Shown: positions 41,660-50,591, counted from the stretch's first letter. The stretch is 64,000 bases of DNA from Mycolicibacterium brisbanense (GCF_001570425.1 NZ_BCSX01000024.1:643099-707098), one strand, 5' to 3'. Notes: generated by a model not told the origin, from the sequence alone. Translations and numbers: made by a program.

Positions 41660-43486
41660 TCATCGAGCGACCGCAATTTTGAAGACTGCGCTGGTGATCG
41701 TTCCGAATGCATTTCTGCCACCGATGAATAGCCGTTTGGTGTCGTAGCCTGCGACGTCCTTCATGTTCTGGCCCCCGAACCGGGCCACGGCGCCGTCGGG
41801 CAGGACAACCTCGACGCCGAGCAGTCCGTGGCGCACCTCTAGACGTTCCTCACCTGTTGCGTTGGCGATCAGCTCGCCGACGGTCCGGTCGGGACCGTCA
41901 GTCGGGATGGCCGGGCAGGTCACACCTTGCTCGTGGAGTTTGCGCGAGAGGTCGCCGAGGGTAACCGCGGCGCCGACCACCAGGTTCAAGTTGCCAGTGT
42001 TGACTTCGACCGTGGAATCGTCACCATCGGCGTCGGGCGCGGATTTCGGATGGCCGTCGAGCGCCGCGCGCACGGCGGCTTCGAACGCCGGCAGTGCGGG
42101 CTCTTGTGGCGAGACTTCCGGCAGCATGATGCCGGGGTTGAAGGTGTGCGCAGGATCGAAGACCTGCTTGACGATGCGTTGGGCGGCGATCTCGACCGGG
42201 GTGAAGCGTTTGGTCATGAATTGGATTTTTTCGGTGCCGACGCCGTGCTCGCCGGTGATAGTGCCATCCAGATTCAATGCTGCTTCGATGATTTCGTTGT
42301 TGGCAGCCTCCAAAGCCGCCGGCGCGGCGGGGTTCTCCTTGTCGTAGAAGGTGGTCGGGTGGAGGTCCCCGTCTCCGGCATGCCCGGTCACGGCGATGAA
42401 CAGCAGGGCGTCCGAGTGCCGTTTGGCGGTATCCTGGATTGCCTGCTGCATCTCTGGAATGTGTTGGCGCGGAACGGTGACGTCACCGATGAAGAAGCCT
42501 TTGCCGCTGTGCACGACGGCGTCTGGGGCGTGCAGGCGTCCGTACCAGAGCTTGGCGCGGGCGTCGTCGTCATCGGCGCGGCGCACCTCGGTGGCGTGTT
42601 GTCGCAAGACTTCTTCCACGATCGCGCCGTCGCGGTCAACCTCGGCGTCGGTCCCGTCGACGTCGATGAGCACGATCGCGTCGACGTCGGTGGGATACCC
42701 GGTGTCGGTGAACTGCTGCAGGCCATTGATACCGGCCCGGTCGAGCCATTCGACCGCAGCGGGTACGGTCCCGGTCCGGATGATCGCGGAGATGGTTTCG
42801 GCTGCCTCCCGGGCCGTGGTGAAGCTGCCCATCAGGCTGCGAGTGACCGGCGCAATGGGGCGCAACGCGACGGTCGCCTCCGTGAGAATCGCCAGGGTGC
42901 CTTCGGAGCCGATCAAGATCCCGAGCAGGTCGGGGCCGTCGTCGGCCGCGTTGAAGTTGATCACGGCGCCGTCAGCCAGAACCGCTTCGACGCTGAGGAC
43001 GTGATTGTAGGTCACGCCGTATTTGAGAGCGTGTGGGCCACCGGCGTTTTCGATGATGTTGCCGCCGATGCTTGCCAGATGTGCCGATACCGGGTCGGGT
43101 GAGAACACCAGGTTGTGCGGGGCCAGCTGCTGCTGCAGATCGGCATTGATGACGCCGGGCTGGACCCGGGCAGTGCGATCTGTCGGGTTGATGTCGAGGA
43201 CGCGGTTCATCTGTGTCAGATCAATCACCGCCCGGTCGGCGCCGGCCATGACTCCGGCACTGCAGTTCGATGCGCCTGCGCGGGTGACCAACGAAACATG
43301 GTGTTCAGCAGCGACTTTGACTGCGGCGACGACGTCGTCGCGACTGCGTGGCCGCAACACCAGACCAGGTTGTCGGCCAAAACCCCAGTAGTCTTTGGCA
43401 TTTTGGGCCAGTGTGACCTCGTCTATGGCCACCGCGTCGCCGCCCCGCAGTGCCACGGTAAACGCCGAAACGATCGTGTCATCCAC
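41660..43486 (-). CDS. GlcD-type FAD-linked 2-hydroxy-acid oxidase with GlcE-like C-terminal extension
   Basis: A 608-residue flavoprotein. Residues about 35-210 form the FAD_binding_4 domain (RPRSRDDVVAAVKVAAEH; IGGNIIENAGGPHALKYGVT). Residues about 220-470 are the GlcD cap domain, with GHAGDGDLHPTTF and TGEHGVGTEKI near the catalytic His residues, ending in HTFNPG. A further 120 residues (TGNLNLVVGAAVTLGDLSRKL to RNAFGTITSAVFKI) resemble the start of GlcE, so D and a shortened E subunit appear fused. It should oxidise a D-2-hydroxy acid such as glycolate, lactate or mandelate to the 2-oxo acid. The next enzyme decarboxylates 2-oxo acids. Confidence 0.87.
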   Translation of the reverse strand: MDDTIVSAFTVALRGGDAVAIDEVTLAQNAKDYWGFGRQPGLVLRPRSRDDVVAAVKVAAEHHVSLVTRAGASNCSAGVMAGADRAVIDLTQMNRVLDINPTDRTARVQPGVINADLQQQLAPHNLVFSPDPVSAHLASIGGNIIENAGGPHALKYGVTYNHVLSVEAVLADGAVINFNAADDGPDLLGILIGSEGTLAILTEATVALRPIAPVTRSLMGSFTTAREAAETISAIIRTGTVPAAVEWLDRAGINGLQQFTDTGYPTDVDAIVLIDVDGTDAEVDRDGAIVEEVLRQHATEVRRADDDDARAKLWYGRLHAPDAVVHSGKGFFIGDVTVPRQHIPEMQQAIQDTAKRHSDALLFIAVTGHAGDGDLHPTTFYDKENPAAPAALEAANNEIIEAALNLDGTITGEHGVGTEKIQFMTKRFTPVEIAAQRIVKQVFDPAHTFNPGIMLPEVSPQEPALPAFEAAVRAALDGHPKSAPDADGDDSTVEVNTGNLNLVVGAAVTLGDLSRKLHEQGVTCPAIPTDGPDRTVGELIANATGEERLEVRHGLLGVEVVLPDGAVARFGGQNMKDVAGYDTKRLFIGGRNAFGTITSAVFKIAVAR

Positions 43487-43496
43487 CAGATGTCTC

Positions 43497-45110
43497 CTAG
43501 CTGCCGAATCCCGCGGGCACCGGTGCCGTGCGGGCGTTGATCAGGGTGGGTCGGTCGCGGTCGGCGATGCCGGCTTTGACCAGCTCGAATACCTCGTCAG
43601 AGCTATGTGCTTCGTGGGCGTCGACGCCGTAGCTGGCCGCGGTGGCGACGATGTCGAGGCCGGGGATGTCGAGCCCGGGGACGTTCGGGGTCTTTTCCCA
43701 GACGCCGAATTCTTTGACCACGCCGTACTCGGCATTGGAAGCCACGACAATGGTGAGCGGGATGTTGTAGCGTGCTGCGCTCCACAGGGCGGTGATCGCG
43801 TAGTGGATGGAGCCATCACCCATCAACGACACGATCGGGCGGTCGGGCGCAGCGATTTGCGCACCGACTGATGCCGGCAGCCCCCAGCCGAGACCGCCGC
43901 CCGCAGCCGACAGATGCGACCGCGGATTACCCGGACGGATGCTTTCGGTCATGACGATCTCGTTGCTGCCGGCTTCGCTGACCCACAGTGTGTCCGCGGG
44001 TGCGGCATGCGCGACGGCGGTCCACAGATCTGTGGGCTTGAGCGGCACCTGATCCGAGACCCTTTCCGGGGCCGCGGGGCGCGGAGCGGGCGCCGAGCGT
44101 TGGGTGGGTTTGACCGCCGCCGCCAATGCCCGGGTGGCGGCACGGATGTCGGCGACAATCGCGTCACCGACGGGGGCCCTGGCGGCCTCGTCGGGATCGT
44201 TGGTGATCTGGATCAAGCGGGCGCCGCCGGGCAGGTACGGCCCGGGCACCAGCGGGTAGTAGCGGAAGACGGGTGTTCCGATAGCGAGGATAAGGTCGTG
44301 GCCCGCGAGAAGTCCCGAGATCCATCCCGCCCCCGGGGGCAGCGCGCCGTGATAGAGCCGGTGATCTTCCGGGAAACCGCTCCAACCCGTCAAAGGCGCT
44401 GTGTAGACCGGTGATTCGGCGCGCTCGGCCAGCTCGACCACCGCGTCGTAGGCGTCGTAGCGGTCAATATCCCCGCCGACGATGATCACTGGCGACGTGG
44501 CGGCGTCGAGCTGCGCACCGACCTGCTCGGCCAGCTCGGTCGGGAAACCCGCCGCGTGGGTCACGGTACGATCGCGCACCACCGCGATATCGGCGAGCTG
44601 GTCGGCGGTCAGTTCAATCGGCATGTCGTCCATCGGCAGTGAGACGAACACCGGCCCCATCGGCGGGGTGGTGGCCAGGTGGATCGCGCGAGCCAGCACG
44701 GCCGAGGACTCACTGGCGGTCGTCGGCTCCGCTGCCCATTTCACGAATGGCTTTGGTGTTGTGGTGGGTTCGTGATTGGTGAGCAGGCAGTACTGGTTTT
44801 GCATGTTACGGCGCTGGTTACCTGCGGTGATGATGAGCGGTGTCTTGTTGACGTACGCGTTGTAGATCTGCCCCTGCGCGTTACCCATGCCAGGAGCGGT
44901 GTGCAGGTTGACCAGGGCGGGGCGGCGGGTGACCTGCGAATAGGCGTCGGCCATCCCGACCGGAATCATCTCCTGCAGGCCGAGGAAATAGCGGAAGTCA
45001 TCGGGAAAGTCTTGCAGGAGAGCAAGTTCCGACGAACCGGGATTGCCGAAGAACGTCGTTAAACCGTGGGCGCGAAATAGATCGAGAATGGATTCGCGGA
45101 CAGTCGTCAT
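43497..45110 (-). CDS. mdlC: thiamine-diphosphate 2-oxo-acid decarboxylase, benzoylformate decarboxylase-like
   Basis: A 537-residue ThDP enzyme close to benzoylformate decarboxylase by eye over its whole length. Ser26 (GNPGSSE), Glu47 (LGLQEM) and His70 (VNLHTAPG) match the Pseudomonas putida active site at the same numbers. The second catalytic His (281 there, FRYHQYDPG) is Tyr here (FRYYPLVPG). GDGSIHYAITALWSAARYN is the ThDP/Mg binding region. It would convert an aromatic or aliphatic 2-oxo acid to the aldehyde and CO2. It follows a hydrolase gene and precedes the GlcD-like oxidase by ten bases, in a mandelate-type order. Confidence 0.85.
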   Translation of the reverse strand: MTTVRESILDLFRAHGLTTFFGNPGSSELALLQDFPDDFRYFLGLQEMIPVGMADAYSQVTRRPALVNLHTAPGMGNAQGQIYNAYVNKTPLIITAGNQRRNMQNQYCLLTNHEPTTTPKPFVKWAAEPTTASESSAVLARAIHLATTPPMGPVFVSLPMDDMPIELTADQLADIAVVRDRTVTHAAGFPTELAEQVGAQLDAATSPVIIVGGDIDRYDAYDAVVELAERAESPVYTAPLTGWSGFPEDHRLYHGALPPGAGWISGLLAGHDLILAIGTPVFRYYPLVPGPYLPGGARLIQITNDPDEAARAPVGDAIVADIRAATRALAAAVKPTQRSAPAPRPAAPERVSDQVPLKPTDLWTAVAHAAPADTLWVSEAGSNEIVMTESIRPGNPRSHLSAAGGGLGWGLPASVGAQIAAPDRPIVSLMGDGSIHYAITALWSAARYNIPLTIVVASNAEYGVVKEFGVWEKTPNVPGLDIPGLDIVATAASYGVDAHEAHSSDEVFELVKAGIADRDRPTLINARTAPVPAGFGS

Positions 45111-45152
45111 CGGTGGGTGCTCACTTCCGAGTTGATCGAGCGGACGAAGCGG

Positions 45153-45998
45153 TCAATCATCCATGTCGCCGGGTTGTGGTGCCAGAGCCCAACGCAGGGA
45201 AAAGTCTGCGACTTCTTCCCAGCCAGGGGCGCCGCAGGTGAAGTGGTCTCGCCCGGGGAACAGTTTGTAGGCGGTGATCGCGGTGGAGTGCTTGACGTTC
45301 TTCTCGTAGTTTTCGCGCTGCACAGCAGGGGGCAGGATGTGGTCACTACCGCCGGAGATGAACAGCAGCGGCGCCCGGTCGTCGTTGGCGAAGTTGTATG
45401 TGGTCGCCGCGTCATGAGTGAAGTTGGCCAGCCCACCCTGGAACAGAATCCGCGCGGGTACCGGCACTGCGTAACGGTCGTAGGCCGCTTGCGATTCTGT
45501 TTCCGAGAGCGTGTTGGTGAACGCGTAGTGGAATTGTTGGGCTGTGATGGGCACCGCGCGGTGCAGATTTGCGGGATTCTTCAACACCGGAAACGTCGCA
45601 CGGATTTCCGAAAATGGCAGCGTTTTGACGCCTTTGACCGCCGCACCGTCGATCGACACCCCAGCCCGGCCGTAACCAGCGTCGAGCAGGAGCTGCACGA
45701 AGGTACCCCCGAAAGAATGGCCCATCAATATCGGCGGCTCAGCGAGTTCCTCGACGATCCCGGCGAGATGATCGAAGACCTCCCGCACCCCGAGACCGGC
45801 CAAGGGTTCGGGGTTCTCGCGCAGCGCGGCGACTCCGGCCGGGCCTGAAGCCACGCCGGGGTAGCCCGGTGTCAGAACCGAGAAGCCGCGAGCGCGGTAA
45901 CGCGCAACCCAGTCTTCCCAAGCAAAAGGCGTCATCCACAGGCCGTGGATCAAAACGATGGTCTGTTCAGGGGCGGCGTTCATGACTTGAATCGTCAT
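45153..45998 (-). CDS. alpha/beta hydrolase
   Basis: A 281-residue hydrolase. VLIHGLWMTPFAWEDW is the oxyanion region, LMGHSFGGTFVQLLLD holds the nucleophile Ser, SGGSDHILPP the acid and GRDHFTC the His. First gene of the minus-strand operon and divergent from the PucR regulator, it may release the acid from an ester substrate. The start is ambiguous: GTG 46004, ATG 45998 and ATG 45983 are in frame without a strong ribosome site; I use 45998. Confidence 0.82.
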   Translation of the reverse strand: MTIQVMNAAPEQTIVLIHGLWMTPFAWEDWVARYRARGFSVLTPGYPGVASGPAGVAALRENPEPLAGLGVREVFDHLAGIVEELAEPPILMGHSFGGTFVQLLLDAGYGRAGVSIDGAAVKGVKTLPFSEIRATFPVLKNPANLHRAVPITAQQFHYAFTNTLSETESQAAYDRYAVPVPARILFQGGLANFTHDAATTYNFANDDRAPLLFISGGSDHILPPAVQRENYEKNVKHSTAITAYKLFPGRDHFTCGAPGWEEVADFSLRWALAPQPGDMDD

Positions 45999-46095
45999 CG
46001 CCACGCGTGGTCTTCACAACGAACGGCAGCCCAAAGTCGCCATCGCCAACCTTGTGCCCAGGCACAACAACCGCGACAACGTTCGGCGCCTTACC

Positions 46096-47304
46096 ATGCG
46101 AATCATGTCCCGGCAGCGACCGTCAGCAGTGCTCATCGATCGCGTGCGGCAACGGTCGGACGAGATCGTGATGAAGGTGCTCACTCGGCTACGCGCCGAC
46201 ATCACGGACTATCTTCCCAGCAGTGGCGACAGCGTCGAGTCCGTCCGCACCAACATCGCCGATTATCTGGCTGAACTGCTCGACTGGATCGACCTCGGCG
46301 CCGATCCTGCCCACTGGAATCTCGAGACCGCAAACCGGGTTCGTCAGCGCGCCGGTGAGGGGCTGACCCTGTCGAATTTGTTGCACGCCTACCGCCTTGG
46401 CGCGGCGGCCATCTGGGACGAGCTCGCACGCCTGGCGGACACCGACGAAATCGACAAGGACGCCCTCATTGCGGCGACACCGTCCATCTTTGCCTGGATG
46501 AACACCAATTCGCTTCGCGCACATGCAGTTTTCCGCGAGATCGACCTCCGCGACGCGCGACGCAATGAACAAATTCGCGCGGCCCTGCTCGACACCGTGC
46601 TGTTCAACGAATCCAGCATCGGAGCGCCGTTCTGGGACGCGGTCGCCGCCCTCGGTCTCCCGCGCACGGGCCAATTCACGATCCTTGCAGCAACCCGCGT
46701 CGAGCCTTCAGTGGATCATTCGCCTCCCGACATCGAGACGCTGATCTCGGCGCACCCCGCTGTTCAAGACACGTGGTTTCGCCTCACGTCGCATGCGCAA
46801 TTGGGTGTCGTATCGCTTCGACGGAACCGCGCCGACGCTCTAGATGGCATTGCCAATGACATTTGCGCCGACATCCCCGTCACGATCGGCCTCAGCAGCC
46901 CCTTCACCGACATCGCCAACTGCTCAAAAGCCCGCGCTCAAGCTCAAGTCGCCGCGTCTGCTTGCTCGGCCGGTCGCCTGACTATTCGCTACGACCGCGA
47001 TGTCATGTCGGTGTTGCTCGCTAGCTCGCCAGACGCCGCCGCGTCCGTAGTGACAGCCACACTAGGACCAGTACTCGAGTTGCCCATCGAGCGCCGCGCA
47101 CCAATCCTCACCACCGTAGACACCTGGCTACAGCGCGGTCAGTCCGTCTCGGCTACCGCCGAGGAACTGCACTGTCACCGCAACACCATCAACTACCGGT
47201 TGCGCCGATTCGCCGAACTCACCGGACGACCGCTCACCGACAATTTCTGGCTGGCCCAAGTCGCGTTGGCACTGGAAGCCGCGCGCGATCTGCACAACAC
47301 CTGA
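46096..47304 (+). CDS. PucR/CdaR-family transcriptional activator
   Basis: A 402-residue regulator. The first 290 residues carry a RsbRD-like helical region and a GGDEF-like linker domain; the C-terminal HTH_30 domain is SATAEELHCHRNTINYRLRRFAELTGRPL. Such proteins often activate adjacent aromatic or amino-acid catabolic operons when ligand is present. ATG codons at 46096 and 46105 and a GTG at 46054 are possible starts. It is divergent from the five-gene minus operon, which it probably controls. Confidence 0.85.
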   Translation: MRIMSRQRPSAVLIDRVRQRSDEIVMKVLTRLRADITDYLPSSGDSVESVRTNIADYLAELLDWIDLGADPAHWNLETANRVRQRAGEGLTLSNLLHAYRLGAAAIWDELARLADTDEIDKDALIAATPSIFAWMNTNSLRAHAVFREIDLRDARRNEQIRAALLDTVLFNESSIGAPFWDAVAALGLPRTGQFTILAATRVEPSVDHSPPDIETLISAHPAVQDTWFRLTSHAQLGVVSLRRNRADALDGIANDICADIPVTIGLSSPFTDIANCSKARAQAQVAASACSAGRLTIRYDRDVMSVLLASSPDAAASVVTATLGPVLELPIERRAPILTTVDTWLQRGQSVSATAEELHCHRNTINYRLRRFAELTGRPLTDNFWLAQVALALEAARDLHNT

Positions 47305-47570
47305 TCCCCAAACGCCCGAGTTAGCGGCGTTCTGTTGTTAGTTCTGTAGTTGGCGTGAAGCCGCACAGTGAATGCAGCGGGTAGTAGTCATGCGTTATTC
47401 ACGCACCGCCAGGTGGCGACACTTCTGGTGCCGCGAGATCAGTGACGTCGTTGACGATGTACACGCGATCAGTTCCGGGAATCGACCCAAAGCGTGCCCG
47501 ATGGCTGGGTGCGTACAGAACCGGCTGATGTGCTAGTCGGGGACGTGGCTGGCGATGTCGGGGAACGCTT
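47305..47570. other. gap between the PucR gene and the toxin locus
   Basis: No supportable gene. A minus-strand frame ends at 47399 with TDRVYIVNDVTDLAAPEV, which looks coding, but it has no start of its own and is read out of frame through the lipoprotein gene; it may be a decayed remnant. Confidence 0.4.
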
Positions 47571-48365
47571 TTAGGCCGAGCAGCCGCCATCCCTGAGGAT
47601 GGAGTGCAGCTGCGACAGCGGGATGTGTGGTTGCCACTGTCCAGCATGGGCAGGGCCGGAACGGGCTGCAGGCATGACAAGCACGAGATCGGGCCCGTCG
47701 AGGTACCACGCCTGATAGTCGTCCGCGTAGTTGTACTGCGGTCCCGGTTCGTACTGAGCGGTGTCGGCGTCTTGTCCCACAGTGGTTTCCACGTACGGGC
47801 GAGCCAACGGAGGCAAGGCGGTCAGCGGATTGATGCCGTCGCAGAACAGGTCGGCAAGCGTCAACAATTTGTTGTTCTGGAGATCGAACGTGAAGGTGGT
47901 GATCTCCTCGTTGGGGTGTGCTCCGCCAAGGTCCCAAACATTGGTGAACACGATGGACCTGGTTCCCGGCGCGTGTTCGAAGGACTGATACGTCAAGTCC
48001 GCCCGCCCGTTTCTGGTGATGTCATCATCCGGATGGCCGAATCTCGTGAAGAACTCGCGCAGAAAGTCTTTCAACCGCGGCCCCGCGGTCGGGTTGTCCA
48101 GAAGATCGTTGGGGTACTTGGCGGACAGCTTCACGTCGATGTGGTGTGCGTTGGTCCCCGTGCGCGTGCACACACCGCGTGCCTGATCCCACGCTCCTCC
48201 ATTGTCTTCGCAGACTGCGAGTGACGCCGACCCCGGGGATGGACTCGCAGGAGCCCGCAGTGTCGAACACCCCACAATTATCAATAAGCCTGCAGCAAGC
48301 GGGACTAACGTGCGGACAGTTATTCCGCGCAACTTGCCGTTGCTGAGGAGCTTTGACCTAAACAT
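47571..48365 (-). CDS. lipoprotein with RsiV-like DUF3298 domain; candidate immunity protein
   Basis: A 264-residue exported lipoprotein. The signal peptide (about residues 13-32, TVRTLVPLAAGLLIIVGCS) ends with lipobox IVGC, Cys33 being lipidated and the protein held outside the cytoplasmic membrane. The mature part has the DUF3298 signature: TRSIVFTNVWDLGGAHPNEEITTFTFDLQNNKLLTLADLF and the closing LDGPDLVLVMPAARSGPAHAGQWQPHIPLSQL. In RsiV this domain binds lysozyme. The gene begins 20 bases after the end of a gene with a lysozyme/chitinase-type domain, so it is a plausible inhibitor protecting the producer. The ATG at 48365 follows AAAAGGA. Confidence 0.8.
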   Translation of the reverse strand: MFRSKLLSNGKLRGITVRTLVPLAAGLLIIVGCSTLRAPASPSPGSASLAVCEDNGGAWDQARGVCTRTGTNAHHIDVKLSAKYPNDLLDNPTAGPRLKDFLREFFTRFGHPDDDITRNGRADLTYQSFEHAPGTRSIVFTNVWDLGGAHPNEEITTFTFDLQNNKLLTLADLFCDGINPLTALPPLARPYVETTVGQDADTAQYEPGPQYNYADDYQAWYLDGPDLVLVMPAARSGPAHAGQWQPHIPLSQLHSILRDGGCSA

Positions 48366-48385
48366 GACGCCCGTCCTTTTCCTGG

Positions 48386-49587
48386 TTAGGAAGCACCCAA
48401 GACGCTGAGGGCTGCTGCATATGCATTTTCACGGCGATCTTCGTGGAGGTCTGGATCGGTGATACTGCCGCCCCGAACATTGACCGATATTTTACGAAAT
48501 CCATCGATCCCTTGTTGGGATAGTTCGGTGAAATCGCCGCCGCGGGCGTGTAGTTCGGGGTGGGTCCACCAGTAAGCGGATACCAGGTAGGCATACTCGG
48601 GCTTCGCCGCCAGCTCCGGATGGGCAAGGAAATCTGGGGACTCCCCACTGACGGGATGGCCTTTGAAATAATCGGTTAGGGCGGCGTAGCCATTCTTGCC
48701 GGTGATCTGGAGCGCTCCGCGCCCTTTGTATTTGACAGCGTCTTCTGGGCCTTGGTTTCCATTCGAGGAACTGTAATTGTTGATGAAATAGCTGTCCGGA
48801 GCGTTAGGGCCGCCTTCAACAAAGCCGTATTGGTCGCTGTAGCCGCCGCTTTCGACAATGGTCTGGGCGATGAAGGCCGCCCTTTCCTTGGGGTCGGTAA
48901 TACCGAAGGTATCCAGGGCCTTGTTGAGTTGCGCAGCGTAGGAGGCCGCTTTGTCCGCCGGGAGTGGATCGAACCCGACTTCTGCAGGATGTTGTTGAGC
49001 TCGTCGCCTTTCAGGCTTCCCGGGGGCGGTGTCGCAGGTGCATGCTGCGTGCCCGGTATCGGCCTACCGTTTTCATCTAGTTGTTCGTCTCCCACCGCGG
49101 CACGCATCGCCGCGGCAAGTTCTTCATCGACACGGTCGGCGTCAGCCATGATCTCGCTGACAGTCAAACCGTTTCCGGTCTTGGCCTGCTGCTCGAGTGC
49201 CTTCTTGGCGTCAGGGTCGTCTTCAAATCCGGGCCGGATCTTCAAGGTGCCGTCTTCACCGACATCGATATGGCGGTCGTTGAGGTACTTCACCACTGCC
49301 CGCATCCGCGTCTGGACGCTCTCGACATCTTGTTCGGCACGCGCAACAGCCTTGGCTACCCGTGCCGACTCGTGCCCGTCGGCGTCGATGTCCGCGCGGC
49401 GCCGACCCATCGCCTCGTGAAACGCTTCACCGGCTTCTCCGCTCCAATCAGCGACGGTGTTCTGTGTTCGCTGCAGGTTGGTGCCGAAATTGGCGAACGT
49501 GTTCTCACGGTCCTTCGCGATACGGAATACGTCGTAGATCGCCGCTGGGTCCCACGCCAGAATCGTCGAAACGGTCAGCGGAGCCAC
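48386..49587 (-). pseudogene. WXG/LXG-type carrier fused to a GH19 muramidase/chitinase domain, one frameshift
   Basis: The gene starts at a GTG (49587) directly after the previous stop. The first 200 residues are helical with IADWSGEAG-like W-x-G (VADWSGEAGEAF near residue 48), as in type VII secretion carriers, then a Pro-rich linker. After LNNILQK (about 48975) the frame used upstream turns to non-coding Arg/Thr/Pro text, while the -1 frame reads FDPLPADKAASYAAQLNKAL, later IAQTIVESGGYSDQYGF, KYKGRGALQITGKNGYAAL and SAYWWTHPELH, ending at 48386. That is a GH19-type domain with Glu at the expected position. One extra G in the CGGG run would restore a 400-residue protein. It may be a sequencing error, a true mutation, or phase variation. 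Confidence 0.8.
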
Positions 49588-49917
49588 TCAAAGACCCATT
49601 TGTTCCGGCACGATCGCACACGCCGCGCGGGTGACAGACTCGCCGGCATCCTTGTCTGCCGCAACGTAAGTGAGTGCGGCGTTCGTCATGTGCTCACCCA
49701 ATGAGCGCGTCTGCTCCAGGTGTGCACCGTGACGGGCCTGCCAGCGCTCAGCCAACTCCGACAATGCAGCCGCTGACGATCCCACCCAACGCGACCCCGC
49801 ATCTGCAAGAGCGTTGTCGTGGGCGCTGAGTTGCTGGTGGGCCTCGTGGGCGTGGTCGATCGCTTCTCTCCCCGACGCGGCCAAAGTATGGGGTTCGACG
49901 CGCAACGATTCGGACAT
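49588..49917 (-). CDS. WXG100-like small secreted protein
   Basis: A 109-residue all-helical protein of the ESAT-6/WXG100 type: LRVEPHTLAASGREAIDHAHEAHQQLS, then the turn SRWVGSSAAALSELAERWQARH with W-x-G, and a second helix. A YxxxD/E-type secretion signal is not obvious at the C-terminus (TYVAADKDAGESV is closest). It lies directly upstream of the toxin-like gene with no gap and likely acts as its partner for export through an ESX system encoded elsewhere. Confidence 0.8.
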   Translation of the reverse strand: MSESLRVEPHTLAASGREAIDHAHEAHQQLSAHDNALADAGSRWVGSSAAALSELAERWQARHGAHLEQTRSLGEHMTNAALTYVAADKDAGESVTRAACAIVPEQMGL

Positions 49918-50177
49918 GAACCTTCCTCCCCCGAAGTCGCTGTCATCGTAAATCCGCTACGGCGCTCTTCCGGTCGCCTTTTTCCACTCGGGGAACGAGG
50001 CCGAACGAACTCAAATGCAGTCCGAGCACTGCTTACCGCCAGGGCATACCGGAAGTAGGAGCGGCCGAAGGAATACGCCCGGAACGGACCGCCATGTCCT
50101 CGCTTGTACACGGCTGATCCCTGCAGGTACACGCGTACGGTCGCAGCCGTCCTGCGCGCGTGCTCACGCAACCCCAC
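49918..50177. other. gap between the WXG gene and the tRNA terminator
   Basis: Only overlapping open frames without ribosome sites are present. It should hold the promoter for the minus-strand toxin operon, but I see no convincing -10/-35 pair. Confidence 0.4.
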
Positions 50178-50214
50178 AAACACAAAAGCCACGAACTCGT
50201 TGAGTCCGTGGCTT
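50178..50214 (-). terminator. terminator of tRNA-Leu
   Basis: On the minus strand AAGCCACG and CGTGGCTT pair with a 13-base loop and are followed by TTTTGTGTTTG, an intrinsic terminator 35 bases after the tRNA 3' end. Confidence 0.75.
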
Positions 50215-50248
50215 GAGTGCCATGCGGTTTACGCGAACCGCAATTTTG

Positions 50249-50331
50249 TGGGCGAAGGGGGACTTGAACCCCCACGTCCCGAAGGACACTGGCACCTGAA
50301 GCCAGCGCGTCTGCCATTCCGCCACTCGCCC
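50249..50331 (-). tRNA. leuT: tRNA-Leu, anticodon CAG
   Basis: Read on the minus strand, GGGCGAG pairs with TTCGCCC as acceptor stem. The D-arm GCGGAATGGCAGAC, anticodon loop TTCAGGT with CAG, a long variable arm TGTCCTTCGGGACG typical of class II tRNAs, and the T-arm GGGGGTTCAAGTCCCCC follow. The discriminator is A and CCA is not encoded. The same gene precedes fhaA in other mycobacteria. Its 3' end faces the accessory region to the left. Confidence 0.95.
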
Positions 50332-50362
50332 GAGCGACCGGGGCAGCGTATCACTGCCGTCG

Positions 50363-50380
50363 CGCGGTTCCCAAACCGCG
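50363..50380. promoter_or_regulatory. inverted repeat upstream of tRNA-Leu
   Basis: CGCGGTT-CCCA-AACCGCG, perfect 7-bp arms with a 4-base loop, lies about 32 bases upstream of the tRNA 5' end and between the divergent tRNA and fhaA transcripts. The role (operator or hairpin) is open. Confidence 0.45.
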
Positions 50381-50591
50381 ACGTTCGAGGGCCCCGCAGG
50401 CATGGGTGATCGTTCGCGTCATCAAGATCAGGTCACTGACCTGCTGCGATCTGATTCTCAGAGTTCTGTTGGTCCCGCACGATGGCGCAGGGCCGATACC
50501 ATTCATGTGAGCAGTGTGGCCAGAGCGACACGCGGTGGCTTCGGCTGCCGGTACGCACCACAAACGACAACGAGCGAAGGCGGGCGGTGAT

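Noticed and set aside
47399..47680. A 93-codon minus-strand frame ending in plausible coding text
   Set aside because: It reads out of frame through the lipoprotein gene and has no start of its own; noted only as a possible remnant.
48960..48995. Programmed -1 frameshift as the explanation of the toxin-gene break
   Set aside because: No slippery heptamer or downstream pseudoknot is evident; a missing G in CGGG is simpler.
49686..50192. A 168-codon minus-strand frame upstream of and overlapping the WXG-like gene
   Set aside because: It overlaps the WXG100-like gene in another frame and has no recognisable domain.
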